From SURF-21 sp964510515 (GTDB taxonomy: Bacteria > Actinomycetota > Geothermincolia > Geothermincolales > RBG-13-55-18): a stretch of 62,215 nt of DNA. The notes beneath the pieces were generated by a model that made no database searches, was not told the DNA's origin, and saw nothing but the letters and a program-made list of their open reading frames with translations. This document shows positions 45,048 to 53,000 of the stretch, piece after piece; positions within the stretch are counted from its first letter, which is position 1, and each line of letters starts with the position of its first letter. The stretch spans positions 1 to 62,215 of the forward strand of contig CAZEAU010000014.1 of NCBI GenBank assembly GCA_964510515.1, given 5' to 3'. A program made the translations under genes and the position numbers.

Positions 45048-45908
45048 ATGCGCGTGGTCATATGCGGTGCGCAGGGACAGCTGGGGAGCGACCTGGTCAA
45101 GGTCTTCGCGGCCGGGGGCGAGGAGGTGCTGGGCTTCGACCTGGACCTGGACATCACCGACCACGCCCTGGTCATGGCAAAGATTCCCCCCCTCGAGCCG
45201 GACCTGCTCATCAACTCCGCCGCCGACCTCGACGCGGACCAGGCCGAATGCGACCCCGAGCCCTCGCTCAGGACCAACTTTGCCGGCACCCAGAACCTCG
45301 CCCTGGCCTGCCTGGAGGCGGGATGCCCCATGGCCTTCATCAGCTCGGATTACGTCTTCGACGGCAGGAAGGGAAGCGCCTACACCGAGCTCGACGAGCC
45401 CAACCCGCAGGGGGTGTACGGCAAGGCCAAGCTGGCCTCCGAGCGTTACCTGGCCTCGCTCCTCCCCCGCCACTACGTCTTCCGCACGCAGTGGCTGTTC
45501 GGCAAGGGGGGCAGGCGCAACTTCGTCAAGAGCATACTCAAGGGCGCGCGGGAGAAGGGCGCCCTGCGCGTGGTCACCGACGAGACAGGCACCCCCACCT
45601 GCACCGCGGACCTGGCGGAGATCATCTACCGCGTATGCGCCTCCGGTTGCTACGGGCTCTATCACGCCACCAACGAAGGCCAGTGCTCGCGCCACGAGTT
45701 CGCGCGGCAGATCCTGGATCTCGCGGGCATGGGGGAGGTCCCGGTCGAGCCCATCGTGTACGCCGACCTCGGGCTGCCCTGCCCCCGCCCCCCTTACTCC
45801 CCCCTGGATAACATGAACCTGCGCCTGCGGGGCTTTCCTCCCGCCCGGCACTATATGGAGCCCCTGCGGGAGTACGTGGACTGGCTGCTGCTCGACGCAA
45901 ACCTTTAA
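45048..45908 (+). CDS. rfbD: dTDP-4-dehydrorhamnose reductase (RmlD-like)
   Basis: A 286-residue extended-SDR enzyme. The N-terminal NAD(P) site is VVICGAQGQLGSDLVKVF (GxxGQLG). FISSDYVFDGRKGSAYTELD and NPQGVYGKAKLASERYL (YxxxK) are the RmlD signatures. RTQWLFGKGGRRNFVKSIL and TGTPTCTADLAEII complete the family pattern. It reduces the 4-keto group of dTDP-4-dehydro-L-rhamnose in the last step of dTDP-rhamnose synthesis. AAGGAGG lies just before the ATG. It is paired divergently with the RmlC-like epimerase. A related dTDP-6-deoxy-sugar reductase with another stereochemistry cannot be excluded. Confidence 0.9.
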   Translation: MRVVICGAQGQLGSDLVKVFAAGGEEVLGFDLDLDITDHALVMAKIPPLEPDLLINSAADLDADQAECDPEPSLRTNFAGTQNLALACLEAGCPMAFISSDYVFDGRKGSAYTELDEPNPQGVYGKAKLASERYLASLLPRHYVFRTQWLFGKGGRRNFVKSILKGAREKGALRVVTDETGTPTCTADLAEIIYRVCASGCYGLYHATNEGQCSRHEFARQILDLAGMGEVPVEPIVYADLGLPCPRPPYSPLDNMNLRLRGFPPARHYMEPLREYVDWLLLDANL

Positions 45909-46045
45909 GGAGCGGAGGGCGGAGGTGCGCGGCTTTGGGCGTGGCGGGGCGAGCTGCGCCGGCTGCATGGCGTCGCAGAGCACATCATAGCGGGCCTCAA
46001 GGTTCTTCTCTTGGCGACCCGGCGGCGGGACAGGCCCGCCCGGGC

Positions 46046-47632
46046 TCAGCAGGCGGTGTCGGCGACCTTGCGGCACGCCGCGTGGGCGACGATCGAGGAG
46101 ACCAGGGCCAGCCACAGCCCCCAGCCCACCCCCCGCATAGTGGCGGCGGCGTCCAGCCCGGCGGGTTTATCGATGCCCAGCCCGGCGATCACCCTCAGGC
46201 CGAAGAAGAGCAGGACCAGCAGGATGCAGAGAAAAGAGAGCACCTTCATGGACCTTATCCAGATGTGGACGCGGCCGGCATCGAGGAAGAACAGGGTCCC
46301 CGCGCCCCATACCAGGGCGGTGAGCACCGCCACGGCTATCCCCTCCGGGAACCTCACGCCCATGAGGGCGTGCGGCGGGTTGAGGCTCTCCCCTATCCAG
46401 GGGAATGCCGCGGAGACGATGAGCGCCGCGCCCGCGCCCGCCGCGGTCGCGCTCCAAAGCGCGGCCGCGCGCGTATCCCTGACGCGGGGCAGCCTGGCGC
46501 GAGCGGCGTGCGCCGAGGGAGCGGGCGGCCTGGATGCCAACCCGGATGCCGGCCTGGAGAGGCGCACGATCCCCGCCCGCGGCTCCGCCTCCGCCATGCC
46601 GGAATAGGCCGCGGCCACGGCGTCCTTCTCCCCGTGATAGACGCGGGCGATCAGCTTCTTCCATTCCTCGTCGCGACGAAAATCGTAGCCCCCGGAGCCC
46701 GCGGAATCCTCGTCGTCGTCCCAGCCCTCCACGACGTCGACGCCCCTCGCCGCCTCCAGCTCCGCGTGCAGCGCCTTCTCCTTGTCGAAGGACTCCTCCT
46801 CGCCGGCGACCGCCATGCCCAGTTCGGCGCGCACGCGCATGAGGTCCTCCCTGAACTCGCGCATGCCCGGATAGCGCAGGTCGGGGTTCTTCTGCAGCGC
46901 GCGGTGCACCGCATGCACCAGGCTGGGGGGAAGGTCCGTGCGGTGTTCGTCCAGGGGCACCGGCTCCTCGGAGGCCACCTTGAAGATTATGGCGTAGTCG
47001 TTGTCGGCGTCGAACGGCCTCCTGCCGCTCAAGGTCTCGTAGAGCGTCACCCCGAGGGAGAAAATGTCCACGCGGTGGTCGTAAGCCATGCCCCTGACCA
47101 GTTCGGGAGCGATGTAGTTGGGCGTGCCCAGGATCACGTCGGTGTGGGTACTGTCGCTCACCTTGAGCATCTTGGCGATGCCGAAATCGGCCACTTTGAC
47201 GTTGCCGTTCTCCAGGACGAAGATATTGTCCGGCTTCACGTCGCGGTGGATGATGCCGTTGGCGTGCGCATAGTCCAGGGCCTCCCCCATCATGGCGGCG
47301 ATGCTCGCTACCTCTGCCGCCGAGAAAGTCCGCTCCGCGAGTATCTCCCGCAGGGTCTTGCCCTCGAGGTACTCCATGACGATGAACTGGCGCTCGCCCG
47401 CGGCCAGGATGTCGTGCACGGTGAGGATGTGCGGGTGGGTAAGCCGCGCGGCCGCCTTCGCCTCCAGGCGGAAACCCTCCCTCATCTCCTCCTTCTCGGC
47501 ATCGTCGAGATAGTCCGGGACGGTAAGCTCCTTGAGGGCGACGTTTCTCTCCAGCAGGTCGTCATGGGCCAGATACACCCGCCCCATGGCCCCGCGGCCT
47601 ACCTCCTCTATGATGCGGTATCTTTTCTTCAT
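46046..47632 (-). CDS. Membrane Ser/Thr protein kinase (Hanks type)
   Basis: A 528-residue protein. The kinase domain occupies about residues 5-265: glycine loop VGRGAMGRVYLAHD, the lysine in NVALKELTV, catalytic loop IIHRDVKPDNIFVLENG, DFG in VKVADFGIAKM, and the activation end GTPNYIAPELVRG. All catalytic residues are present. A linker of about 120 residues follows, then four hydrophobic helices at the C-terminus (about 400-525). No PASTA or other sensor domain lies outside, so the membrane part itself may sense or anchor. ATG 47632 is one codon after GTG 47635. The FHA gene 160 bp upstream on the same strand is a likely partner. Convergent with rmlD. Confidence 0.93.
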   Translation of the reverse strand: MKKRYRIIEEVGRGAMGRVYLAHDDLLERNVALKELTVPDYLDDAEKEEMREGFRLEAKAAARLTHPHILTVHDILAAGERQFIVMEYLEGKTLREILAERTFSAAEVASIAAMMGEALDYAHANGIIHRDVKPDNIFVLENGNVKVADFGIAKMLKVSDSTHTDVILGTPNYIAPELVRGMAYDHRVDIFSLGVTLYETLSGRRPFDADNDYAIIFKVASEEPVPLDEHRTDLPPSLVHAVHRALQKNPDLRYPGMREFREDLMRVRAELGMAVAGEEESFDKEKALHAELEAARGVDVVEGWDDDEDSAGSGGYDFRRDEEWKKLIARVYHGEKDAVAAAYSGMAEAEPRAGIVRLSRPASGLASRPPAPSAHAARARLPRVRDTRAAALWSATAAGAGAALIVSAAFPWIGESLNPPHALMGVRFPEGIAVAVLTALVWGAGTLFFLDAGRVHIWIRSMKVLSFLCILLVLLFFGLRVIAGLGIDKPAGLDAAATMRGVGWGLWLALVSSIVAHAACRKVADTAC

Positions 47633-47792
47633 CACCCCTCACCGGATCGAGGAACGGCGACCTCCATACATGTTCCCTTATCGGCCGCGGGCGGACTCAA
47701 CATAAGAGCGGGCTGCGCGAAGCGGGAGGGAACCTCCCGAAAAGCCCCGCGCCTGATGGGATGTGCGGGACAACCGGGCAAGCGATGCTCTC

Positions 47793-48113
47793 TCAGGCGT
47801 GGAACGCGAACTTGAGCGTCCCCAGGAAGAACTCGTCTCCGTCCGAGAGCATCTTGGGCTCGAAGGCATCCAGCTTCTCGCCGTTGACAAGCGTGAAGTT
47901 GGTGCTGGAGAGGTCCATGATATAGTAGCGGTCCTCCCCCAGCCTGGTCACCTTGGCGTGACGCCTCGACACCCCGGCCTCCACGCCGCCATAAGGCGTG
48001 AGGTCGATGTCGGGGCGGGAATGCACCGTGGTATCGATCCTGCCCAGGGTATATTCCGCCTTATCGTCAAGGACGACCTTATGCCCCGCATCCTCTATCC
48101 AGAGATAAGCCAT
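47793..48113 (-). CDS. FHA-domain protein
   Basis: A 106-residue protein consisting only of an FHA domain. The conserved residues are present: GR in YTLGRIDTTVHS, SRRHAKV, and the N in SSTNFTLVNGEKL. FHA domains bind phosphothreonine. It precedes the Ser/Thr kinase gene on the same strand, so it is a good candidate substrate or reader of that kinase. A perfect TATAAT ends 5 bp before its ATG, predicting a leaderless transcript. It lacks any effector domain, so it probably acts by recruiting other proteins. Confidence 0.92.
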   Translation of the reverse strand: MAYLWIEDAGHKVVLDDKAEYTLGRIDTTVHSRPDIDLTPYGGVEAGVSRRHAKVTRLGEDRYYIMDLSSTNFTLVNGEKLDAFEPKMLSDGDEFFLGTLKFAFHA

Positions 48114-48118
48114 ACCCC

Positions 48119-48124
48119 ATTATA
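48119..48124 (-). promoter_or_regulatory. -10 box of a leaderless fha promoter
   Basis: TATAAT on the minus strand (48124-48119) is only 5 bp from the FHA start codon, so transcription would begin at or next to the A of ATG. The -35 region is a T-run (TTTTTT) 17 bp upstream and is weak. Confidence 0.6.
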
Positions 48125-48158
48125 ACCAGGGTTGCGTGCCGAAAAAAAGCCTCAGCGC

Positions 48159-48566
48159 CTAATAGTGTATCTCCATGGCGCGAGGGGGGCACGCCTTGAT
48201 GCACAGCTCACAGGCCACGCATTCCTCGTGGTCGAAGAGGACCTCCATGTTGGCGCGGTCGACGCTCAGGGCGTCGGTGGGGCAGACAGCGATGCACGCG
48301 CCGCAGTGGGTGCACCTCTCTTCGTTGCGCCGGATGTCCTGGGAGAGGGGCTGTATGGTGACGCTGCACGACCCCAAGTAGTCCATGCCGCGCTCGTAAT
48401 CCCTCTCCTTGCCGGTAATCTCCAGCACCAGCAGGCCCTCCTCGCGCGGGGTGATGGAGGCCTTGAGGATGTTGAAGTCCAGGCCGAAGTCGCGCACCAG
48501 CTTGCTTACGATGGGCTTGTCCACCTGTTCGTGGGGGAAATGCAGCACGACCTTGTGGCGCACCAT
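48159..48566 (-). CDS. NIL-domain 2[4Fe-4S] ferredoxin
   Basis: A 135-residue protein. The N-terminal NIL (ACT-like) domain is at about residues 1-75 (VLHFPHEQVDKPIVSKLVRD and on). Two 4Fe-4S motifs follow: CTHCGACIAVCP and CVACELCIKACP. This domain fusion is the usual partner of HcyBio/DUF39 proteins in methanogens and other anaerobes. There it supplies electrons for converting aspartate semialdehyde plus sulfide into homocysteine. It starts directly at the stop of the HcyBio gene with no gap, so they form one translational unit, HcyBio first. Ferredoxin plus NIL suggests binding of a methionine-related ligand as a regulator. Confidence 0.93.
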   Translation of the reverse strand: MVRHKVVLHFPHEQVDKPIVSKLVRDFGLDFNILKASITPREEGLLVLEITGKERDYERGMDYLGSCSVTIQPLSQDIRRNEERCTHCGACIAVCPTDALSVDRANMEVLFDHEECVACELCIKACPPRAMEIHY

Positions 48567-49742
48567 CTACTCCACCCCCTCCTCCCTGCCCGCGCAGGGC
48601 AGGAGCTCCACCGGCCGGGTGAGAAGAAAGCTGCCTCGCTCTATCCACTCCTTGAGCGTAGCGGCGATCTCCCGCGCCCGGCTGTAGCTGGACAGCGACG
48701 CGGTGGGGATCTCCCTGCCGCCGAGCCTGATGGCGCCGCTCTTGAGCTCGGCGTAGGTGACCTCCCCCAGCACCCGCCCCGTTCCCTGCGGGTAATCGAC
48801 GGAGTAGTCAACCACCGGCGCCACCAGTTCCGCGTCGCGCACCGCGGCCGCCTTGACCACCTCCTCGTCGAGGACGGGGATGGGGACCCCTATCCCCACC
48901 GCCAGGCTGGCGCCGTAGCCGAGGATGGAGTAGCCGGCGAGATAGCGCGGGCTCATCCCCCGCAGGTCGCCGATGACCGACAGGGTGCCCGCGGGGCGGG
49001 TCGGCGCTCCCTGCCCGGCGCGCGCGACATCGGTGTGGTGCTGCGTGCCGTGCCAGGCCACGTAGCCCGTGCCGCCGCCCAGGAAGATGCGGGTGCCGAT
49101 GCCTACGGTGCGCAGCAGGGGGTCGTTGAACAGGGGCGAGAGCTGGCCCGCGCTGCAGTAATTGGCGTTGCCCAGGTCGGGGCGCAGCACCCCCATATAG
49201 GTGTAAATAACGCGGTCGGAGAGGTTGACCCCCACGTTGTAGTTCTGGTAGGCGTTGCGGGGGTTGAAGAGCCAGGCCTCCCCGGCCTCGCCCAGGGTGA
49301 AATCCTTCTCCCAGCTGCGGTTGGGATAGCAGTCGGTGCCGTAGGACTCCGCCCGCAGGCGCAGCTTCCTCCCCGCCACCAGGTCCTCGATGACGTGGCC
49401 TCCGCCATAACGGAACTCGCCGGGGAAGACCTCGTTGAGGGGGTCGTTGGCGGCCATCTCCGTGGCCCCGATATAGGCGTCCACGGCCGCGATGCCGCAG
49501 AAAACGGGCACCTCGTTTATCCAGGCGCGCGAGACCTTCATGCGCGGCTGGGCGTGTCCCAGGTTGATGAAGGCCCCCGAGGAACACATGGGCCCGAAGG
49601 TTCCGGTGGTGATCACGTCCACCTTGCGCGCCGCCTCCTCGCTGCCCTCCCGCTGCACCAGGCCGATGACTTCCTCGGCGGTGACCACCACCGCCTCTCC
49701 CCGTTTAATCCTCTCGTTTATCTCCTCTATGGTCTTGCCCAT
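48567..49742 (-). CDS. Homocysteine biosynthesis protein (HcyBio/DUF39 family)
   Basis: A 391-residue protein of the DUF39 family. Recognisable parts are the N-terminal IEEINERIKRGEAVVVTAEE, the conserved cysteine region VDVITTGTFGPMCSSGAFIN with LGHAQPRMK, and AAVDAYIGATEMAANDP. A later Gly-rich part reads RIFLGGGTGYVAWHGTQHH. The family reaction, established in Methanosarcina and Desulfovibrio, converts aspartate semialdehyde to homocysteine with sulfide, bypassing homoserine. The gene is immediately followed by the NIL-ferredoxin, as in those organisms. This supports an anaerobic, sulfide-using life. ATG 49742 starts at the family N-terminus. Confidence 0.93.
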   Translation of the reverse strand: MGKTIEEINERIKRGEAVVVTAEEVIGLVQREGSEEAARKVDVITTGTFGPMCSSGAFINLGHAQPRMKVSRAWINEVPVFCGIAAVDAYIGATEMAANDPLNEVFPGEFRYGGGHVIEDLVAGRKLRLRAESYGTDCYPNRSWEKDFTLGEAGEAWLFNPRNAYQNYNVGVNLSDRVIYTYMGVLRPDLGNANYCSAGQLSPLFNDPLLRTVGIGTRIFLGGGTGYVAWHGTQHHTDVARAGQGAPTRPAGTLSVIGDLRGMSPRYLAGYSILGYGASLAVGIGVPIPVLDEEVVKAAAVRDAELVAPVVDYSVDYPQGTGRVLGEVTYAELKSGAIRLGGREIPTASLSSYSRAREIAATLKEWIERGSFLLTRPVELLPCAGREEGVE

Positions 49743-49899
49743 TTCAACTCTCCCTTTCCGCCGTCAATCCATCGCACTCACCAGGAAGAGCCGGGCATGC
49801 CCCATACGGGGAGCATCACCGCCATCTCTTTTCTCACTCACGCACCTCCGCTCTTCGCCTCGCGCTCGCGCCGCCGCCCCGCGCCCCACCCGCGGCGGG

Positions 49900-50355
49900 C
49901 TACTTGCGCACGATGAGCACCGGGCACTGGGCGTGATGGGCCACCCGGTTGCTCACCGACCCCATGAGAAAGCCGCCCAGGGCGCCGCGCCCGTGGCTTC
50001 CCATGAGAATCATCTCGTACCCGCCCTCCTCGGCCTCCTCCAGTATCTCCGCCGCGGAGTTGCCGAATCGTATCTTGGGCTGCACCTCCAGGCCCACCTC
50101 GCGCAGCGGCTTGGTACTCTCGGCCAGCATCTCCTCGGCCTTTCTGTCCAGCTCCTCGCGCAGCTCCCCCGGTGGCGGCATGAGCACCTCGGGGGCGATG
50201 AGGCCGTCGGACCAGAAGGCGGAATACACCGGCTCCTCCACCACCGCGAGCAGGGTTATCACGCACGAGGTGTTCGCGAAAAGCTTCGCCGCAAAGGCGA
50301 TGGCCCTCGCGGCCGATTCCGAACCGTCGGTGGGAAGCAGCACCTTCTCCAGCAT
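49900..50355 (-). CDS. Universal stress protein (UspA family)
   Basis: A 151-residue single Usp domain. It begins MLEKVLLPTDGSESAARAIA and has the ATP-binding pattern G-2x-G-9x-G-S in MGSHGRGALGGFLMGSVSNRV, so it is likely of the nucleotide-binding type. The end CPVLIVRK is typical. GGAGG lies just before the ATG. An extended -10 (TGCTATCAT, minus strand 50405-50397) gives a leader of about 35 nt. It probably is a single-gene unit; the 157-bp gap to the HcyBio gene argues against strict coupling. It would act in the cytoplasm under stress or energy limitation. Confidence 0.93.
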   Translation of the reverse strand: MLEKVLLPTDGSESAARAIAFAAKLFANTSCVITLLAVVEEPVYSAFWSDGLIAPEVLMPPPGELREELDRKAEEMLAESTKPLREVGLEVQPKIRFGNSAAEILEEAEEGGYEMILMGSHGRGALGGFLMGSVSNRVAHHAQCPVLIVRK

Positions 50356-50682
50356 GGTATCCCCTCCTTCATCTCGCCCGCATGTCGATCACCTCTATGA
50401 TAGCAGGACTTGCCCCGCCGCTTGCCCCAAATTTCTCCCCGCGCGGGGCCGGGGGGAGATACCCGAAGATGGCGACGCCGGCATACGCGTTTGCCCGCAC
50501 GCACGGATTGGAATTCGCGTCCGCGCCGCCGCCCTTCTCGCCCGCCCCCCCGCCCCGCCGCCGCGCCTGCCGGGCATGCGCCGGTGCTCCTTCCGGCGGC
50601 CGTATATTCACCTTGCGCGGGCCGGGCGGTTGCCCTAGTATGATGCAGACCAGACGACATGGAGTCGGAAAAGGAGGTAGCC
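50356..50682. promoter_or_regulatory. Divergent promoter region (usp / Cys-rich membrane gene)
   Basis: A 327-bp region without a supported gene. On the minus strand TGC-TATCAT (50405-50397) fits an extended -10 for usp. On the plus strand TATGAT at 50639-50644, 39 bp before the gene at 50683, is a plausible -10 without a good -35. A GC-rich inverted repeat (CTCCCCGCG/CGCGGGG near 50436-50450) lies between. Confidence 0.45.
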
Positions 50683-51255
50683 ATGGGCGACAGGACGGAA
50701 GGACGGGAAAACGACGCTGTCTCGACGGACTGTTCCCGCGCGGCCTGCTGCGCGGAAGCCTGCGACCCCAACCCCAACCCGCTGCTCATGGCCCTGCGCC
50801 TCGCGGCCTTCGCGACGGGCCTGGCCATGGCCCTGGTGGGGATGATAAGGGAGCGCAAGTTCAAGCTCCTTGGCGCCTGGCTGGGCACCTGGGGCGTCTT
50901 CCTCTCCATCGCCCGCTACCTGACCTGCTCGCGCTGCGACGGCTACGGCAAGATGTGCTACTCCTTCTATATCGGCAAGTACACCTCGCTCGTCCTCCCC
51001 CGAACGGAGGGCAAGGACGTGGGGCCGGTGGGCATCGGCCTGGAGGCGGCCTGCCTGGGCGCCATCTTCTGGATACCGGTGGTGGCCATGCGCGGCGACC
51101 GCCGCCTGCTCGCGCGCTACCTGGCCGTGATGCAGCTGACGCTAATCGGCCAGGTCTTCCACTCCTGCCGCTGGTGCGCCCGTAACTCCAGGCAGGCTTG
51201 GAAGGACGCCTGCCCCGTGCACCGCACCTGGAAAAAAGTGCTGAAGATCTCGTGA
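50683..51255 (+). CDS. Cys-rich multi-span membrane protein of unknown function
   Basis: A 190-residue protein with about four hydrophobic helices: near residues 36-55, 65-85, 115-135 and 145-165. Thirteen or so cysteines are grouped in exposed segments: CSRAACCAEACDP before the first helix, YLTCSRCDGYGKMCYSFYIG after the second, and FHSCRWCARNSRQAWKDACP at the C-terminus. CxxC pairs suggest metal binding or thiol redox at the membrane. I do not recognise the family. AAGGAGG lies 5-6 bases before ATG 50683; the upstream ATG 50659 lacks a site. It is divergent from usp and convergent with the Nif3-family gene. Confidence 0.78.
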   Translation: MGDRTEGRENDAVSTDCSRAACCAEACDPNPNPLLMALRLAAFATGLAMALVGMIRERKFKLLGAWLGTWGVFLSIARYLTCSRCDGYGKMCYSFYIGKYTSLVLPRTEGKDVGPVGIGLEAACLGAIFWIPVVAMRGDRRLLARYLAVMQLTLIGQVFHSCRWCARNSRQAWKDACPVHRTWKKVLKIS

Positions 51256-51413
51256 GCGGCGCCACGGCGCCGCGAGCAGCTGAAGGCGGCGCGGAAGATA
51301 TCCGGCCCGAGCGCGGGAACAGCGTGTGGATTGAGCACAGATAGCGGGGGGCGCCGCGCACAGGTGGCGTGAGCGCTGCGCGTTATCCGGTGCGGGGCGC
51401 CCCGGCCCCGCCC

Positions 51414-52523
51414 TCACCCCCAGGGGCAGGTTTGCACCCGCGAGGCGTGTACCTTCACATCCAGGCCCGCCCCGCGCGCCCCCTCCGCGAGCAGCGAGGC
51501 CAGGTGGGGGACCACCGGCCTCTCGGTGTGATAATGACCGGCGTCGATGACCGCCAGCCCCGCCGCCAGCGCCTCCAGCGCGCGGTGATGACCGACCTCC
51601 CCGGTTATAAGCACCTGGGCCCCGGCCGATAGCGCGGCGTCCGCGCTATCCGCCCCGCTCCCCCCGCATACGGCCACGCGGCGCACGGCGACGGCGGGGT
51701 CTCCGGCCAGGCGCACGGCGGGGTTCTCCAGCAGCTCGCCGCAGCGGCGCGCGAGCGCGCCCAGGCTTAGCGGCGCCGGGAGATCCCCCACCCTGCCCAG
51801 TCCCGCGTCCTGCGGCACATGCACGCGCAGCAGGTCGTAGGCGGGCTCCTCGTAAGGGTGGCTGTCCAGCAGGGCGTGCAGCGCCTCGCGCATCCTGCGC
51901 GCGGGCAATACCACCTCCAGGCGCACCTCCCGCACCTCGCTGGGCCCCGCGGCGGCGCCGTAGGCGGGGCGCGACCCCGGGCCCGGGGTGAAGGTGCCCG
52001 TCCCCTCCGTGCGGAAGGAGCAGCCGCTGTAGGCGCCGATGTCGCCCGCGCCCGCCGCGAAGAGGGCGGCGCTGACCCCGGGGAGGTGCTCGGGGGGCAG
52101 AAAGGTGACCAGTTTGTATTCCTCGCGCGGTGGCGCCGGCAGCAGGGGGCGCTGCTCCTCCAGCTCGAAGAGGGCGGCCAGGGCTGCGTTCACCCCGTGG
52201 GGCGAGGCATCCAGGCTGGTGTGCGCGGCGTAGATGGCCAGCCCCGCCGCGACCGCGGCATGGAGGAAATCGCCCGGCGGCCCGTCCGCGGCCAGGTTCC
52301 TCAGGGGGCGGAAGATGGGGGGATGATGGCAGACGAGCAGCCCCGCCCCCAGCTCCCGCGCCTCCTGCAGCACGCGCGGCACCGCATCCAGGGAGACGAG
52401 CACGGCGCCCGTCCGCGCCCGCCGCGAGCCCACCTGCAGACCGGCGTTGTCCCAGTCCTCGGCGAGATGCGGCGGCGCCAGCTCCTCCACGAGGGCCACG
52501 ATATCCCCGACCTCACACGCCAT
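51414..52523 (-). CDS. Nif3-like dinuclear metal-centre hexameric protein (YqfO/YbgI family)
   Basis: A 369-residue protein. The N-terminal half begins with VGDIVALVEELAPPHLAEDW and the conserved DNAGLQVGSR. VCHHPPIFRPLRNL contributes metal ligands, and IYAAHTSLDASPHGVN follows. A middle insert of about 100 residues has the CutA/PII-like fold seen in Gram-positive YqfO (YKLVTFLPPEHL through SHPYEEPAYDLL). The end has GEVGHHRALEALAAGLAVID with GHYHTE, the second ligand set. These proteins form hexameric rings with two metals per subunit. The cellular role is uncertain; a GTP cyclohydrolase I type 2 label is common in databases but doubtful. TATAAT (minus 52564-52559) is 35 bp before the start. 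Confidence 0.93.
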   Translation of the reverse strand: MACEVGDIVALVEELAPPHLAEDWDNAGLQVGSRRARTGAVLVSLDAVPRVLQEARELGAGLLVCHHPPIFRPLRNLAADGPPGDFLHAAVAAGLAIYAAHTSLDASPHGVNAALAALFELEEQRPLLPAPPREEYKLVTFLPPEHLPGVSAALFAAGAGDIGAYSGCSFRTEGTGTFTPGPGSRPAYGAAAGPSEVREVRLEVVLPARRMREALHALLDSHPYEEPAYDLLRVHVPQDAGLGRVGDLPAPLSLGALARRCGELLENPAVRLAGDPAVAVRRVAVCGGSGADSADAALSAGAQVLITGEVGHHRALEALAAGLAVIDAGHYHTERPVVPHLASLLAEGARGAGLDVKVHASRVQTCPWG

Positions 52524-53000
52524 GATGCTTTTCCCCCTTTCGCGGGACGGTCACAACTATTATACTCATCCCCCCGCCCGCCCGGCCCTCAGGTATATGC
52601 GCTCTCCCGCAGAGACCTTCGAATATGGCCGAGCGTAAATGGGAATCACTTCCGGCCCAGTAGTGTTCATCGCCTGAACGGGGTGGGGCAAAAGTAAGCC
52701 CGCTGTCGCCCTGACTGGCGTAGATTACCAAGCGTCCTTCCTCACGCGGAGGAAATATTCAAGGTTTCCAGGCATAAAGACGATAGCGCGAATATAGGCT
52801 GTCATCGGCTCGTTTTATACTACAGATGATATTCAATCTCGGAGAGTTCTGTCGGGGAAAACGGCAGGCTCCGGGGAATATGGGGAAGCTGCCAAGAGTG
52901 TTTTATGGAACTGGCAATACCTGGTATCCACCAAGTAATTGCCCTCAGGCGGCAAAAACGGTGCTTTAGCATTCTGATGTTGTGGCGAAGGGATATGTGA
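52524..53000. promoter_or_regulatory. Divergent region between Nif3-family gene and cas operon
   Basis: A 477-bp region with no supported gene. It holds the nif3 -10 box (TATAAT, minus strand 52564-52559). From about 52690 on it becomes AT-richer, and TATACT at 52816-52821 is the best -10-like element for the cas operon, with no clear -35. No CRISPR repeat or leader-like sequence occurs here. Confidence 0.45.

Noticed and set aside
10503..45908. Sortase gene for the two LPXTG proteins
   Set aside because: No TLXTC-type sortase frame was found in the window; the enzyme must be encoded elsewhere.
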